Below are positions 54,101-62,724 of a stretch of 64,000 nt of DNA, one piece after another. A program made the translations under genes and the position numbers. The stretch is from Tetrapyrgos nigripes (Eukaryota; Basidiomycota; Agaricomycetes; Agaricales; Campanellaceae). The notes below the pieces were generated by a model that saw nothing but the letters and a program-made list of their open reading frames with translations, searched no databases and had not been told where the DNA came from. Every line of letters begins with the position of its first letter. Position 1 is the stretch's first letter. The stretch covers positions 1 through 64,000 of the forward strand of contig JAACJM010000108.1 of the NCBI GenBank assembly GCA_013368315.1. Reading direction: 5' to 3'.

Positions 54101-54957
54101 CAAAGCTGCTGGTCCCCAAGCTTTACATTTGTTGATGTGGTTGTGTAACGTCTTTGTTCCTTTCGCATCTGTTGTGTCCTGGAATCGCCGAATTATGCTT
54201 CGGCAAGAAGGTGCGCTACACTTGAATACCTGACACTTGCGACCATTAATGTATTCGATAGTTGGGACAGGTTCGAAGAATGCGTAAACCTCGGAGTTCC
54301 AGCCCTTCATCAAGCGTTCTGTTTTACTGTAAGTACTAATGTTTGTTGATCAGGAGCAGATAAATACTCATGCAACTCTGCCTCGTTGGACTCCTCTTGC
54401 ATATGCTCATCTTCAGTGGTACTAGTCTTGTCGTTGTCAGTGTCGGCATCATCGTCATTGTCACTGTCATCCTCGATGGTGATCACATTGGCAGCCTTGG
54501 AGTTTTTTGCAGGAGCTGCTTCGGGTTGGGGCTCATTGTCACTCCCACTGTCATTAGATTCCTGTAATGTATGTAAATAAGCTGCTCAATACATTTGCCA
54601 CCAGAAAGTAGACAAAATTTACCTCATCTTCTGATACAGTGGTCCTTGCCTTTGACTTCCACAGTGCTTGCTTGATTTTATTGGTGGCAGCTTTTATAGC
54701 TGTTTTTGGGGTGGACTTTGCTTTCTTCGGAGCAGTTGAACTGCTTGTGTTCGGAGTCTATGAAGCTAATTGAGTATGCGGCTATAGGATTTAATTAACG
54801 TTGGACTCACGTTAATGGTGGCGGTCCTGGGCTTCTTTGATGGGAGCGTAGAATCAATTGGGTCGTTGCCGGTGGCTTTGACAGTAGGGTTGGTCTTCCG
54901 CTTTTTGTCCGTAGTTTGCAGATGCTGTGGAACAGGTGGCTCAGGGTGAGGTGCCAT
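51189..54957 (-). pseudogene. hAT transposase, disrupted by nested element
   Basis: Multi-exon transposase. Start at 54957 (MAPHPEPPVPQ; an in-frame ATG at 55014 precedes a poly-Lys tract from a T run). Domains in order: basic Pro-rich N-terminus, acidic Ser/Asp region (about 54530-54370), BED-type zinc finger with QVFKCSAPSCR and TLHNHINKC (about 54240-54140), the DDE/RNase H-like core (NFATDTWSSPNHRAYIAVTV, about 53660) and its helical insertion (TRCFNHIINLVGKSL, DVSTCWNSTCDLLGY), and the C-terminal dimerisation domain (ATSTDVERVFSRGRFLL, YVRNRLSADTTRALMCLRQW) ending at the TAG at 51189. Introns are small. A 393-bp insertion at 51506-51898 separates GLDYLTI from the P-ATSTDVER junction, so this copy cannot make full transposase. 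Confidence 0.85.
51506..51898. mobile_element. 393-bp non-autonomous element nested in the hAT transposase exon
   Basis: Ends CCAAGGGGGTCC and, in reverse complement, CCAAGGGAGTCC, with further similarity at ATACCGGGGGT. Flanked by a 6-bp target duplication TATAGT (51500-51505 and 51899-51904). Inside, GTAGGTAGGTTCC followed by a T/A-rich run and GACCCCC occurs twice as a direct repeat (about 51549 and 51818). No ORF. Removal restores the transposase reading through to the next intron donor. Confidence 0.8.
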
Positions 54958-56098
54958 TGAGAGAGGAAGAGGAGAAGGTTTTTTTTTTTTTGTTGTTGCT
55001 ACAGTACATCTCATAGGTATGTGACTATGTACGAGTCTGGTAAACTATACAGTTTCTAAATTTTCAAAGGTAGTGCCGACAGCGGCGGTCCCCAGTACTG
55101 GCGGGTCTGATTACCCGTGCGGCGGGTCGCAGGTTTGATGCGGGTTGATAAAACCTTACCCATACCCGTACCCGTCAAACCCGTACCCCCTGACCCGCCA
55201 ATTACCCGTGAACCCACGCTATTCCCTACTCACCAAGCATTCCCAACTACAATTGCACCTCCAGGGATGTGATACCCGTTGTATTCGTCGTCTTGAACAC
55301 TTTTACGAGGTAAACCTTATTGTTCAGAGGTATATCAACTTGGGACTGTAACGCGAATAGAGATATGCTTACTCAAAGGAGCGACTGGAACCCATCTAAG
55401 GGCCTCGGGAATGGAACCAAAATCCGAGAAATCAGGAAGTTGTGCACCTCCGGTCCTTTGTTCAACAGTTATTTGCCCTTTCCTCAGAGCGTTGGGGTTC
55501 TTGACTAGTCCATGAATGAATGTTCCTAGAACTGAGACGGTCTAGGGAGTAGAGAAGGTAAGCCATCACGTCGGCGAGTAAATCAGGGGAAAAAAAGATA
55601 CCTAAGACCGTATCAGAACCACCTGCGCGTGACATCGGTGCTTTTCTCAGTTGTTATCCCAACAGTTAAGGGTGAATAAGGTCTTGCCTATGTACATTGT
55701 TGCTAGGACAACTTGTACTACTTTCTTAGGCTCTGGTTGACGGTGTGTCATTGACGAGGGTTCCGATGCTATTTTCTCCAGAGAGCGGCTAGCGACCGAA
55801 GGAATGAAGTCGCCTTTGGCCTAGATACAATATAAGATTAGCAAAACAGGTTACTACTCAACCAACTGGCCATGTGTCCAAAAGGCACTCACCATAACCT
55901 CTTTAACGAATTCCAGAGGAACAACCACCATTGCATAAACATCTTTATTCCACTCCTTGGCTTGACACTTGAAGCCAGCACCAGGGGCCCAGTCTGGGAT
56001 ATGCTTCAGAAGAGGAAGTTGATCCACTAGATATGATCCTGAGTTTACGGTACATGCTATGGCTTGCATTGCTCTTTCGGCGATCTCGATGAACGGGT

Positions 56099-56382
56099 TG
56101 TTGAGCAGGCTATGTTCTATATACGTAGCGGCAACTGCATACTTACCTGGGGATGTAGAAGTGCTTGTTAGAGCAGTTTGTTAGAGGTTAAGAGCGATGA
56201 GTGTTAAGGGAAATCCTTGTTCTTGTAGGGCAATCTACGAGCCCTTATATACTGTTCTAGATAGTACATGTGACTACTTATCTAAGAACTTCTAATGTAC
56301 AGTAAGCGTAACTAACTAGATTACTATCTAATCTATATCTAATCTAGTGTTGATGGCTGCTTACTAATTCGCCAATTCAACA
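56099..56382 (-). repeat. 3' LTR of the copia element
   Basis: 284 bp, starts TGTTGAGCAGG on the plus strand and ends CCAATTCAACA. Identical by eye to 62382-62665. Confidence 0.95.
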
Positions 56383-56391
56383 CTCCCCCTT
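56383..56391 (-). promoter_or_regulatory. Polypurine tract of the copia element
   Basis: Reads AAGGGGGAG on the minus strand, directly before the 3' LTR; expected primer for plus-strand DNA synthesis. Confidence 0.75.
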
Positions 56392-56505
56392 GCTAAGCTG
56401 CACCGTTAGTGTGCGTAAGCATAAAGGCGCTTATAAGCAGCCGAGGTTCATCTTCGTTATTTGAGATACATTGTACCAAGGTTCTATGATACGTTATACC
56501 AAGGC

Positions 56506-59500
56506 TCAACTAGTATAAAACTGAAGTCCTAGTTGTGATCTAAACTTCTTGAATTTTTGTCTGCCAAGGTTCTTTGTAAACATATCAGCAGGATTATCGC
56601 TTCCTTCTATGAACTTTATTGTTACGTTCTTGTTTGCTACATGTTCACAGATAAAATGATACTTGACAGCGATATGTTTTGAACATCGTTCTGTAACTGG
56701 ATTGGATGCGATAAATATAGATCCTTGATTGTCCCCATAGATATCGATAGCTTTCATCTCGATGTTAAGTTCTTTTAAGAGAGCTTTTATCCAGATAACT
56801 TGGCGACTACAGTCACTAAGTGCCATATACTCAGCTTCAGTAGAACTTAACACAGTTGTGGTTTGAGCTCTGGAGGCCCAGTAGAAAGTTCCACGGGCCA
56901 ACGTTAGGAAGAAGCCAGTATGTGATCGATGATCGTTTGGGTCTGATGCCCAGTCAGAGTCTGTGTATGCAGCGAGACCAGTTCCTAATGGATCTGATTC
57001 AGTGATCTTTTTCTTGGATCTGTCATACACTAATGCGTAGTGTCGAGTACCGAGAAGGTAATGGCAAATCCAGAGAGCTTTAGCTAGATGATCATCTGAA
57101 GGGTTTGCAGCGTGCTGTGCCATTTTGGTAACGGCAAAGGCTATGTCAGGACGAGTTCCTAACATGATGTAAAGAAGAGACCCGATGACAGTTTGGTATT
57201 TCTGTCGAAGGACTGGGTCGACTTGGGCTTTGTTTTTTATAGGATAATATCCTGCAGGTAATGGAGTAGCAGAAGCTTTCGCGTTTTGCATACCACATCG
57301 TTCTAGTACCTTCTCAAGGTAGGCGCATTGATCAAGATAGATTTTGCTGCCTTTCCTGACGATGTTCATTCTAAGAAATTCTTTGGCATCGCCAAGATCC
57401 CTGCATTCCCATTTCTTCATAAATTTCGCCTTCAATTTGAGCACTAGCTGTTTGTCTGTTCCACAGAATAAGGCATCATCAACGTAGACAACGGCAATGA
57501 CAATGTAACCGTTTTGATTATATACGAAGATTCCGGCATCAGAGTTGATTCGCTTGAAACCAAGTTCTGCCATGGACTTGTCGAGACCTTTCCACCAAGC
57601 AAGACCGGCTTGCTTAAGTCCATATAGAGCGCGAAGTAGCCGAATGACTTTGCGTTCTTTTCCAGGTTCTATAAAACCTTCCGGTTGTTCCATATAGATC
57701 TCTTCTTCGAGTATGCCATAAAGATAGGCACTACGAACATCGACACCTGAGATGTGCCAATTATTGAGGGCTGCCAATGTGAAGACTAGGCGCACCGTCT
57801 TGAAGCGAACAACTGGAGAGAAGACTTGATCGAAGTCTAGACCTTCAATCTGTGAGAAACCTTTAGCGATGAGTCTCGCCTTCTTATGACCATCAGTTTT
57901 GATGTCAAAGACCCATCGGTTTTTTATGACTTTCCTATTCTCAGGACAATCTACGAGTTGGAAAGTTCTGCGCCTGCGAAGTACCTCTAGTTCTTCACGG
58001 CAAGCGATTTTCCATTCCTCTTGCTCCCTATCTGGTAGGAGCGATATTTCTCGGAGTGTCCATTCGCAGGGAGATTTAGAGTCAATTGCATTATTAAGCA
58101 AGAGATTTATCATCTGTACTCCCCCTTCCCGGCATAGTTGTGCCTGATCTTCTAAAAGATCGTTTCCATCTGTATTAGATGCAGAATTCTCATTGTCTGA
58201 TGTGGACGAATGTGGCTTGAGACCTTCATCAGCGTCTCCTGAGTCACTTTGTCCTGTGGAACTAGGACCGGGATCCTGTGGTTCTGCAGCTGCAGTCCCG
58301 TGTGGCTGGTTTAGCTGTCGCCATGCCTCACGTTCTCTTGCGGCTCTATCAGTGTCGCGTTTATCAGTTGCGACCTGTCTGTCTGCATCGCGTGCACGCA
58401 CGCCAGGGGGCCGAGTGCTTCCCTGTCTCCAGGCTTGATTAGAGTCTGGTACAAATGTTTTTGGTGCTCTCCTGTCACGTTGGGTTCGTCTAGGTGCAGG
58501 AGGCAGATTTGGTGATTGCCTTGGTCGCCTCGGAGGTGTCTGTGGAAGCTGTGGTGGTGTTCCAGGTTCAGATTCAGATCTCGGAGGCGGCGTTTCCAGT
58601 GGCGATTTCCGCGGACTCTGTCTGTCAGCATCGTCATGCCGAACATCAGGTCTCCTTTTGGAAGGTGCGTTGGTAGGTGTGTAAAAATGTTTGTCTTCAT
58701 CTTCGCCGAACATTTGAGGAGTATCCTCATTAGGATCGTTTGGGACGTCTTTCGACGTTATAGGAAGTCGTTTGGAGTTTGTTGTGCTTTTGTCACATCG
58801 AGGAAACAAAGTTTCATCGAATACTGCTTGTGGTGCAATGAATTTTGCATTGTTCTTTCTCATGAATAGATCACCATGTCCGCCTGGGGCAGGACCAAGA
58901 TAGGTCATAAGTTCTGTTTTGGAAGCGAGTTTGTTCTTTCGAATTTTCGCTGGAACGTAGACATACGCTCCGCAGCCAAGTACACGTAAATGGTCCATAT
59001 GAGGCTTTTTCTTTTCCAGAACTTCATATGGTGTTATCCAGTCATGTCGCCGCATCGGAGTGCGCATATACAAATACACTGCATGTGTAACACAAAATTC
59101 CCACCAGCTATCAGGAAGACACGCGTGTTTGCGCATCGCCTCAGCCTTATCCATTATAGTGTGCATGAGGCGCTCAGCACGACCATTTTGTTGGGGGGTG
59201 TATGGTGCGCTTTGTAGGATCTTGATGCCTTTGTCTTTCAACATTTCGATGAAGGCACCTTTGATATATTCTCCCCCTGCATCAGACATCCATTGTTCGA
59301 CTTTAGACTTGTATTGGTTTTCAACCATGGCGAGCCATTGGCGAGTTACATGCACTGGCATTTTCTTATTGTTCAATAGAAAGGCCCATGCGTTAGATGT
59401 AAAGTCGTCCAAGAAGATTATCATGTAATTGAATTTATGATACAATTCAGTGGGGAATTCTTTGAGATCCGAATGGATTAATTCAAAGGGACGCGACGCC

Positions 59501-62055
59501 CGTCTTTCTGATGGTGGGTAAACTTGTTGTGGTGTTTTACCTTCGAGACATCCGCAGCAAATAGGTGGTTGTAAAGGAATATTGAATTCAGGCCAGCCGT
59601 CGGTATGTGTTCGAAGATGTTTGAGAACATCACGAGAAGGATGACCAGCACGTTGGTGTGCTAAGTCAAAGTTGATTTCGTAAATCATAGCATCTGCCAA
59701 GGAGGCGACGTTAGTTTTAGTGTGAGGAAGATAGTAAATGGTATCTTCTGGTGATCGTTTGGTAAATGTCATCCATCGACGACGCATTGCGTTTCCATCT
59801 ACATCTGTCATTTTGTCATGTTTCATCAACATGATCATTTTGTCTGATCCATGAACTGTTACTCTGTCTGACTGTAGAAATGTGCCAAGTGACAGTAACT
59901 GTTGATTTAGATCGGCAACGTAGTAAACAGGGGCAACTTTGAAGTAGCGAGATCCCTGTTGTATGATGACGGTACCAGCGGTGTTGGTTTTGGTAACTCC
60001 ATTTGCAGTTTGAATGGAGATTGGATCTACTTTATGTGACTCAACAAAATTGGTCAAGTCAAAAGTATAATGAGCAGATGCTCCAGAGTCGAGTAACCAG
60101 GCATTTTCATAATGTTTCTGGTTGATGAGAGTGTTCTTTCCCTTGCAATTCACACAAGATGAATAATAAGTTCCACAGGGACATAATATATTTGGTACAT
60201 TATAAATAGAGGGGCTAATAGAGCCCAGAGGAGCGGTATGTATAAATATGTTACAAGCATGTGATAATAATAATTCACATGCGACCGGGCTCATCATCTG
60301 CACTGTATGGGATGTGTCAGATACTCTATTCACAATGGAAGAGAAAGAGGGTGCGGCGTACCTGTAGTATCCGCCATCATTCCAACCCTCAGAAATAATC
60401 TCCTCCTCGGAGTCAGGTCCGAGGGATATAACGTCCATATCCGGAGAACTTGATGGTGGTGTTATGAGGTCTGGTATCAAGTCGGCATCCTCGTCGGCAC
60501 CCGAGTTGAAAGCACTGGGGGACATGGAGATTTCCTCGAATAAGGGGGTAACCGACTGCGCTTGGCTCCACCCCGATGAATTGGAGGCGCTCATCTGGTC
60601 GAGGTCCCCATCGATTTCCTCGAGGCCCTCGTTGTACTCCCTGTCGAACTCCCCTGAATACCACCTTTGAGTCATCTCGTTGGTGATCATATGCATACAC
60701 TCCTCGAGCATTCTGTGGTTGGGGTCGACGTTCTCCTTGTCAGAATCCCCCATGTCGACGAGACCGGCCTCCCACATTCTGAGGCGCTTGGTGGATTCCT
60801 CCTCTTCCTTTTCGAACTCCTCCGAGTTCATGCTCCCCATGTTGGAAATGAGGCTGTCCAATAGCCTGTCATCCTCCTCGGCCATTTCGGCGTCGTCGTC
60901 CGTTCCCATGCACTTGTTGTGTTTCCACCCGAAGTTGTTCCACGCCTCCTCAGTTGGCTTTATCCCATCGTTACGAGCAGTTTTAAAGGCATTCTGGACA
61001 GATGAGAAAAATCTGTCAAAAGGCTTTACCGACTCGCTAAAGAAGGGTTTACGCACATCGTTGGTAGATGGCTCCGTGACCGTAATGGTCGGAGTTTCCT
61101 TGAAGAATTTTGCTGCATGTATGATGTGTGAGTGTCCTAACTTAATAGGACCCATGCTTTGAGCTTGTTGCTTCTGGCGTGTTTGTTCACCGGTGCATTT
61201 TCCGCGGCCTCGCCAGTTACCACGTCCTCGGCCTTTGCCTCTCCAAGCGCTGCTGCTGCCTTTATGGTGCTGCTGCTGCTGTTCCTCGAAGACAGGAGGT
61301 TTGCCTTTGCATTTGATCGCCGTGATTTTGGTAGCGTTAGCAGATTGAGGTTTCTTTCCGCCACGAGCTTCCCAAGTGTTGACAACCTGAGTACGAAGAT
61401 CATCGAGGGATCCATCTTCGAAGGCGTCAATGTCGTCCTGAGTTTCTTTGGCAATGACATAGCCATAGATATCAGCGGGGAGTTTGTTGATAACGATCAT
61501 ATATTGGAGATAGAGGGGAATGGCCGTATTTACGCCAGCGTTATTGATACGAGTGAGGTACATTTTGATGAGATCAATAGCGGCGCCAGGATGAGTGTTG
61601 CGAGGGATCTCGACGTTCATGGCACATTTGAAGTTCTGAAAGATTTCAGCAGCTCCAGGTTTACCATAGAGATCTTTGAGAGTTCCCCACATTCTTCTGG
61701 CGGTAGTGATATCCTCAAGTTTCATACCAATGGCCTGAGAGACACGAAGTTTGATAACTCCCATGGCCTTATCGTTATCTTTGTCCCAATCGATAGTGCT
61801 ACCGGTGGCAGCGGCAGTAAAATGGGTAGGAGAAGCTTCTTCATCGGTTGCTCCTGCAGCGGCACCAGCAGTGGTACCAGCAGGGGCAGCGGGAGCAGGA
61901 GCTGGAGTAATTTCGATATCTCCGGGACAAGGGGTATTGAGGACATATGCAATGCCCTGAGATTGAAGCCAAGATTTGGATTTGCTGGCCCAAAGGGTAT
62001 AGTTCGGTCCAGTAAGTTCTGGAACGGTGGACATGAAGCTTGATCCAGAAGACAT
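56506..62055 (-). CDS. copia gag-pol polyprotein, 1849 residues, intact
   Basis: One frame from ATG at 62055. Gag: LTGPNYTLWASKSKSWLQ (about residue 15) to about 240, then an Arg/Gly-rich tract (GKGRGRGNWRGRGK, about 273-286) where a CCHC zinc knuckle would be expected; none is present. An acidic Ser-rich region (about 340-620) ends with CPCGTYYSSCVNC (625-637). Protease: WLLDSGASAHY (Asp about 656). Integrase: zinc-binding H-x4-H (about 800-805) and CCGC (about 833-836), then catalytic Asp in HSDLKEF (about 863), Asp in SDAGGEY (about 925) and Glu in NGRAERL (about 961). A Pro/Arg-rich linker (1100-1300). Reverse transcriptase: RWVFDIKTDG, DVRSAYLYG and the active site YVDD (about 1524-1527). 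RNase H: AYTDSDWASD, STEAEYMAL, GDNQGS (about 1697-1780). All catalytic residues are kept, so it may be active. Confidence 0.95.
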   Translation of the reverse strand: MSSGSSFMSTVPELTGPNYTLWASKSKSWLQSQGIAYVLNTPCPGDIEITPAPAPAAPAGTTAGAAAGATDEEASPTHFTAAATGSTIDWDKDNDKAMGVIKLRVSQAIGMKLEDITTARRMWGTLKDLYGKPGAAEIFQNFKCAMNVEIPRNTHPGAAIDLIKMYLTRINNAGVNTAIPLYLQYMIVINKLPADIYGYVIAKETQDDIDAFEDGSLDDLRTQVVNTWEARGGKKPQSANATKITAIKCKGKPPVFEEQQQQHHKGSSSAWRGKGRGRGNWRGRGKCTGEQTRQKQQAQSMGPIKLGHSHIIHAAKFFKETPTITVTEPSTNDVRKPFFSESVKPFDRFFSSVQNAFKTARNDGIKPTEEAWNNFGWKHNKCMGTDDDAEMAEEDDRLLDSLISNMGSMNSEEFEKEEEESTKRLRMWEAGLVDMGDSDKENVDPNHRMLEECMHMITNEMTQRWYSGEFDREYNEGLEEIDGDLDQMSASNSSGWSQAQSVTPLFEEISMSPSAFNSGADEDADLIPDLITPPSSSPDMDVISLGPDSEEEIISEGWNDGGYYRYAAPSFSSIVNRVSDTSHTVQMMSPVACELLLSHACNIFIHTAPLGSISPSIYNVPNILCPCGTYYSSCVNCKGKNTLINQKHYENAWLLDSGASAHYTFDLTNFVESHKVDPISIQTANGVTKTNTAGTVIIQQGSRYFKVAPVYYVADLNQQLLSLGTFLQSDRVTVHGSDKMIMLMKHDKMTDVDGNAMRRRWMTFTKRSPEDTIYYLPHTKTNVASLADAMIYEINFDLAHQRAGHPSRDVLKHLRTHTDGWPEFNIPLQPPICCGCLEGKTPQQVYPPSERRASRPFELIHSDLKEFPTELYHKFNYMIIFLDDFTSNAWAFLLNNKKMPVHVTRQWLAMVENQYKSKVEQWMSDAGGEYIKGAFIEMLKDKGIKILQSAPYTPQQNGRAERLMHTIMDKAEAMRKHACLPDSWWEFCVTHAVYLYMRTPMRRHDWITPYEVLEKKKPHMDHLRVLGCGAYVYVPAKIRKNKLASKTELMTYLGPAPGGHGDLFMRKNNAKFIAPQAVFDETLFPRCDKSTTNSKRLPITSKDVPNDPNEDTPQMFGEDEDKHFYTPTNAPSKRRPDVRHDDADRQSPRKSPLETPPPRSESEPGTPPQLPQTPPRRPRQSPNLPPAPRRTQRDRRAPKTFVPDSNQAWRQGSTRPPGVRARDADRQVATDKRDTDRAAREREAWRQLNQPHGTAAAEPQDPGPSSTGQSDSGDADEGLKPHSSTSDNENSASNTDGNDLLEDQAQLCREGGVQMINLLLNNAIDSKSPCEWTLREISLLPDREQEEWKIACREELEVLRRRRTFQLVDCPENRKVIKNRWVFDIKTDGHKKARLIAKGFSQIEGLDFDQVFSPVVRFKTVRLVFTLAALNNWHISGVDVRSAYLYGILEEEIYMEQPEGFIEPGKERKVIRLLRALYGLKQAGLAWWKGLDKSMAELGFKRINSDAGIFVYNQNGYIVIAVVYVDDALFCGTDKQLVLKLKAKFMKKWECRDLGDAKEFLRMNIVRKGSKIYLDQCAYLEKVLERCGMQNAKASATPLPAGYYPIKNKAQVDPVLRQKYQTVIGSLLYIMLGTRPDIAFAVTKMAQHAANPSDDHLAKALWICHYLLGTRHYALVYDRSKKKITESDPLGTGLAAYTDSDWASDPNDHRSHTGFFLTLARGTFYWASRAQTTTVLSSTEAEYMALSDCSRQVIWIKALLKELNIEMKAIDIYGDNQGSIFIASNPVTERCSKHIAVKYHFICEHVANKNVTIKFIEGSDNPADMFTKNLGRQKFKKFRSQLGLQFYTS

Positions 62056-62369
62056 TTCAAATGTGATCTGGGGATATAATCAAACTGTCAGCATAACATC
62101 CTATATGCAAGATAAGCGGCGGCGTTAAGGACGCGCCATAAAATAAATGAAAAGCTGTGGCTAGCGCGCTTATGACAGTGATTATTCCCGGTGTGCCTTA
62201 TACCAGCTTGCAGCCATGTAGGTGCTACTGAGCACATACAGCAGCCATGAAGGCGCATGTAAAGAACTTCTGCCACAAAGGGCGATGTTCAAGCAGCCGC
62301 AGGGGCGCTACCAGGTATTACGCAGTCTAGGACTTGCTGCCAGTGATGGCGCGATGTCCAGGGCTTGCG

Positions 62370-62381
62370 GGGCCCATAACC
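62370..62381 (-). promoter_or_regulatory. Primer-binding site, initiator-tRNA-Met anticodon-loop type
   Basis: Directly adjacent to the 5' LTR; the minus strand reads GGTTATGGGCCC. The plus strand GGGCCCATAACC equals the anticodon stem-loop of eukaryotic initiator tRNA-Met (CAT anticodon inside), as used in half-tRNA priming by Drosophila copia and yeast Ty5. Confidence 0.75.
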
Positions 62382-62665
62382 TGTTGAGCAGGCTATGTTC
62401 TATATACGTAGCGGCAACTGCATACTTACCTGGGGATGTAGAAGTGCTTGTTAGAGCAGTTTGTTAGAGGTTAAGAGCGATGAGTGTTAAGGGAAATCCT
62501 TGTTCTTGTAGGGCAATCTACGAGCCCTTATATACTGTTCTAGATAGTACATGTGACTACTTATCTAAGAACTTCTAATGTACAGTAAGCGTAACTAACT
62601 AGATTACTATCTAATCTATATCTAATCTAGTGTTGATGGCTGCTTACTAATTCGCCAATTCAACA
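62382..62665 (-). repeat. 5' LTR of the copia element
   Basis: 284 bp, same sequence as 56099-56382. Should hold the element's promoter; a TATATAG/TATATACG pair lies inside but I cannot fix the start site. Confidence 0.95.
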
Positions 62666-62724
62666 CGGGTTGTTTTCAGGTTGCACCTCGATACCATAGG
62701 CAATTGAGAGAATGGTCGTCCTGG

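Larger units (their letters stand above)
51034..55228 (-). mobile_element. hAT transposon, 4195 bp, inserted at a P450-3 splice donor
   Basis: Ends TAGGGAACAGTACGGG and, in reverse complement, TAGGGAATAGCGTGGG, flanked by an exact 8-bp target duplication CTCACCAA (51026-51033 and 55229-55236). Both subterminal regions are packed with CCCGTACCCG/GACGGGTCA-type repeats, likely transposase-binding sites. The transposase gene runs on the minus strand, the same direction as the host P450. The target duplication covers the 5' splice site of the host intron (TTGGTGAG read on the minus strand). Confidence 0.92.
56099..62665 (-). mobile_element. Full-length copia (Ty1-type) retrotransposon, 6567 bp
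   Basis: Two 284-bp LTRs (TGTTGA...TCAACA) with no difference I can see, an exact 5-bp target duplication CGGGT (56094-56098 and 62666-62670), a primer-binding site next to the 5' LTR, a purine tract next to the 3' LTR and a single uninterrupted gag-pol frame. Transcription is on the minus strand. It is inserted in a coding exon of P450-3, splitting EVQPENNPF from IEIAERAM. The identical LTRs point to very recent insertion. Confidence 0.95.
50050..62724 (-). pseudogene. Cytochrome P450 pseudogene (P450-3) split by three transposons
   Basis: Paralog of P450-2, in pieces on the minus strand. 62724-62671 encodes ARTTILSIAYGIEVQPENNP and stops at the copia insertion. From 56098 downward the same exon continues with IEIAERAMQAIACTVNSGSY, then GDFIPSVASRSLEKIASEP, LGTFIHGLVKNPNALRKGQ, SIPEALRWVPVAPL and YHIPGGAIVVGNAW (to about 55235). 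After the hAT insertion comes MLHNESVYGPNPHLFNPERF (about 50967-50740), and after the MITE the last exon YPLPFKCSIKPRSYKAEQMI to the stop at 50050. Two internal deletions relative to P450-2 are visible: about 8 residues before EALRW, and the segment that should carry the heme cysteine motif, which reads only GFCGGQDLA. The 5' exons are not found beyond 62724. It cannot encode a working enzyme. Confidence 0.85.

Noticed and set aside
60413..62043. Long plus-strand frames opposite the copia gag
   Set aside because: Mirror frames of the intact gag-pol; no independent start context or motif.
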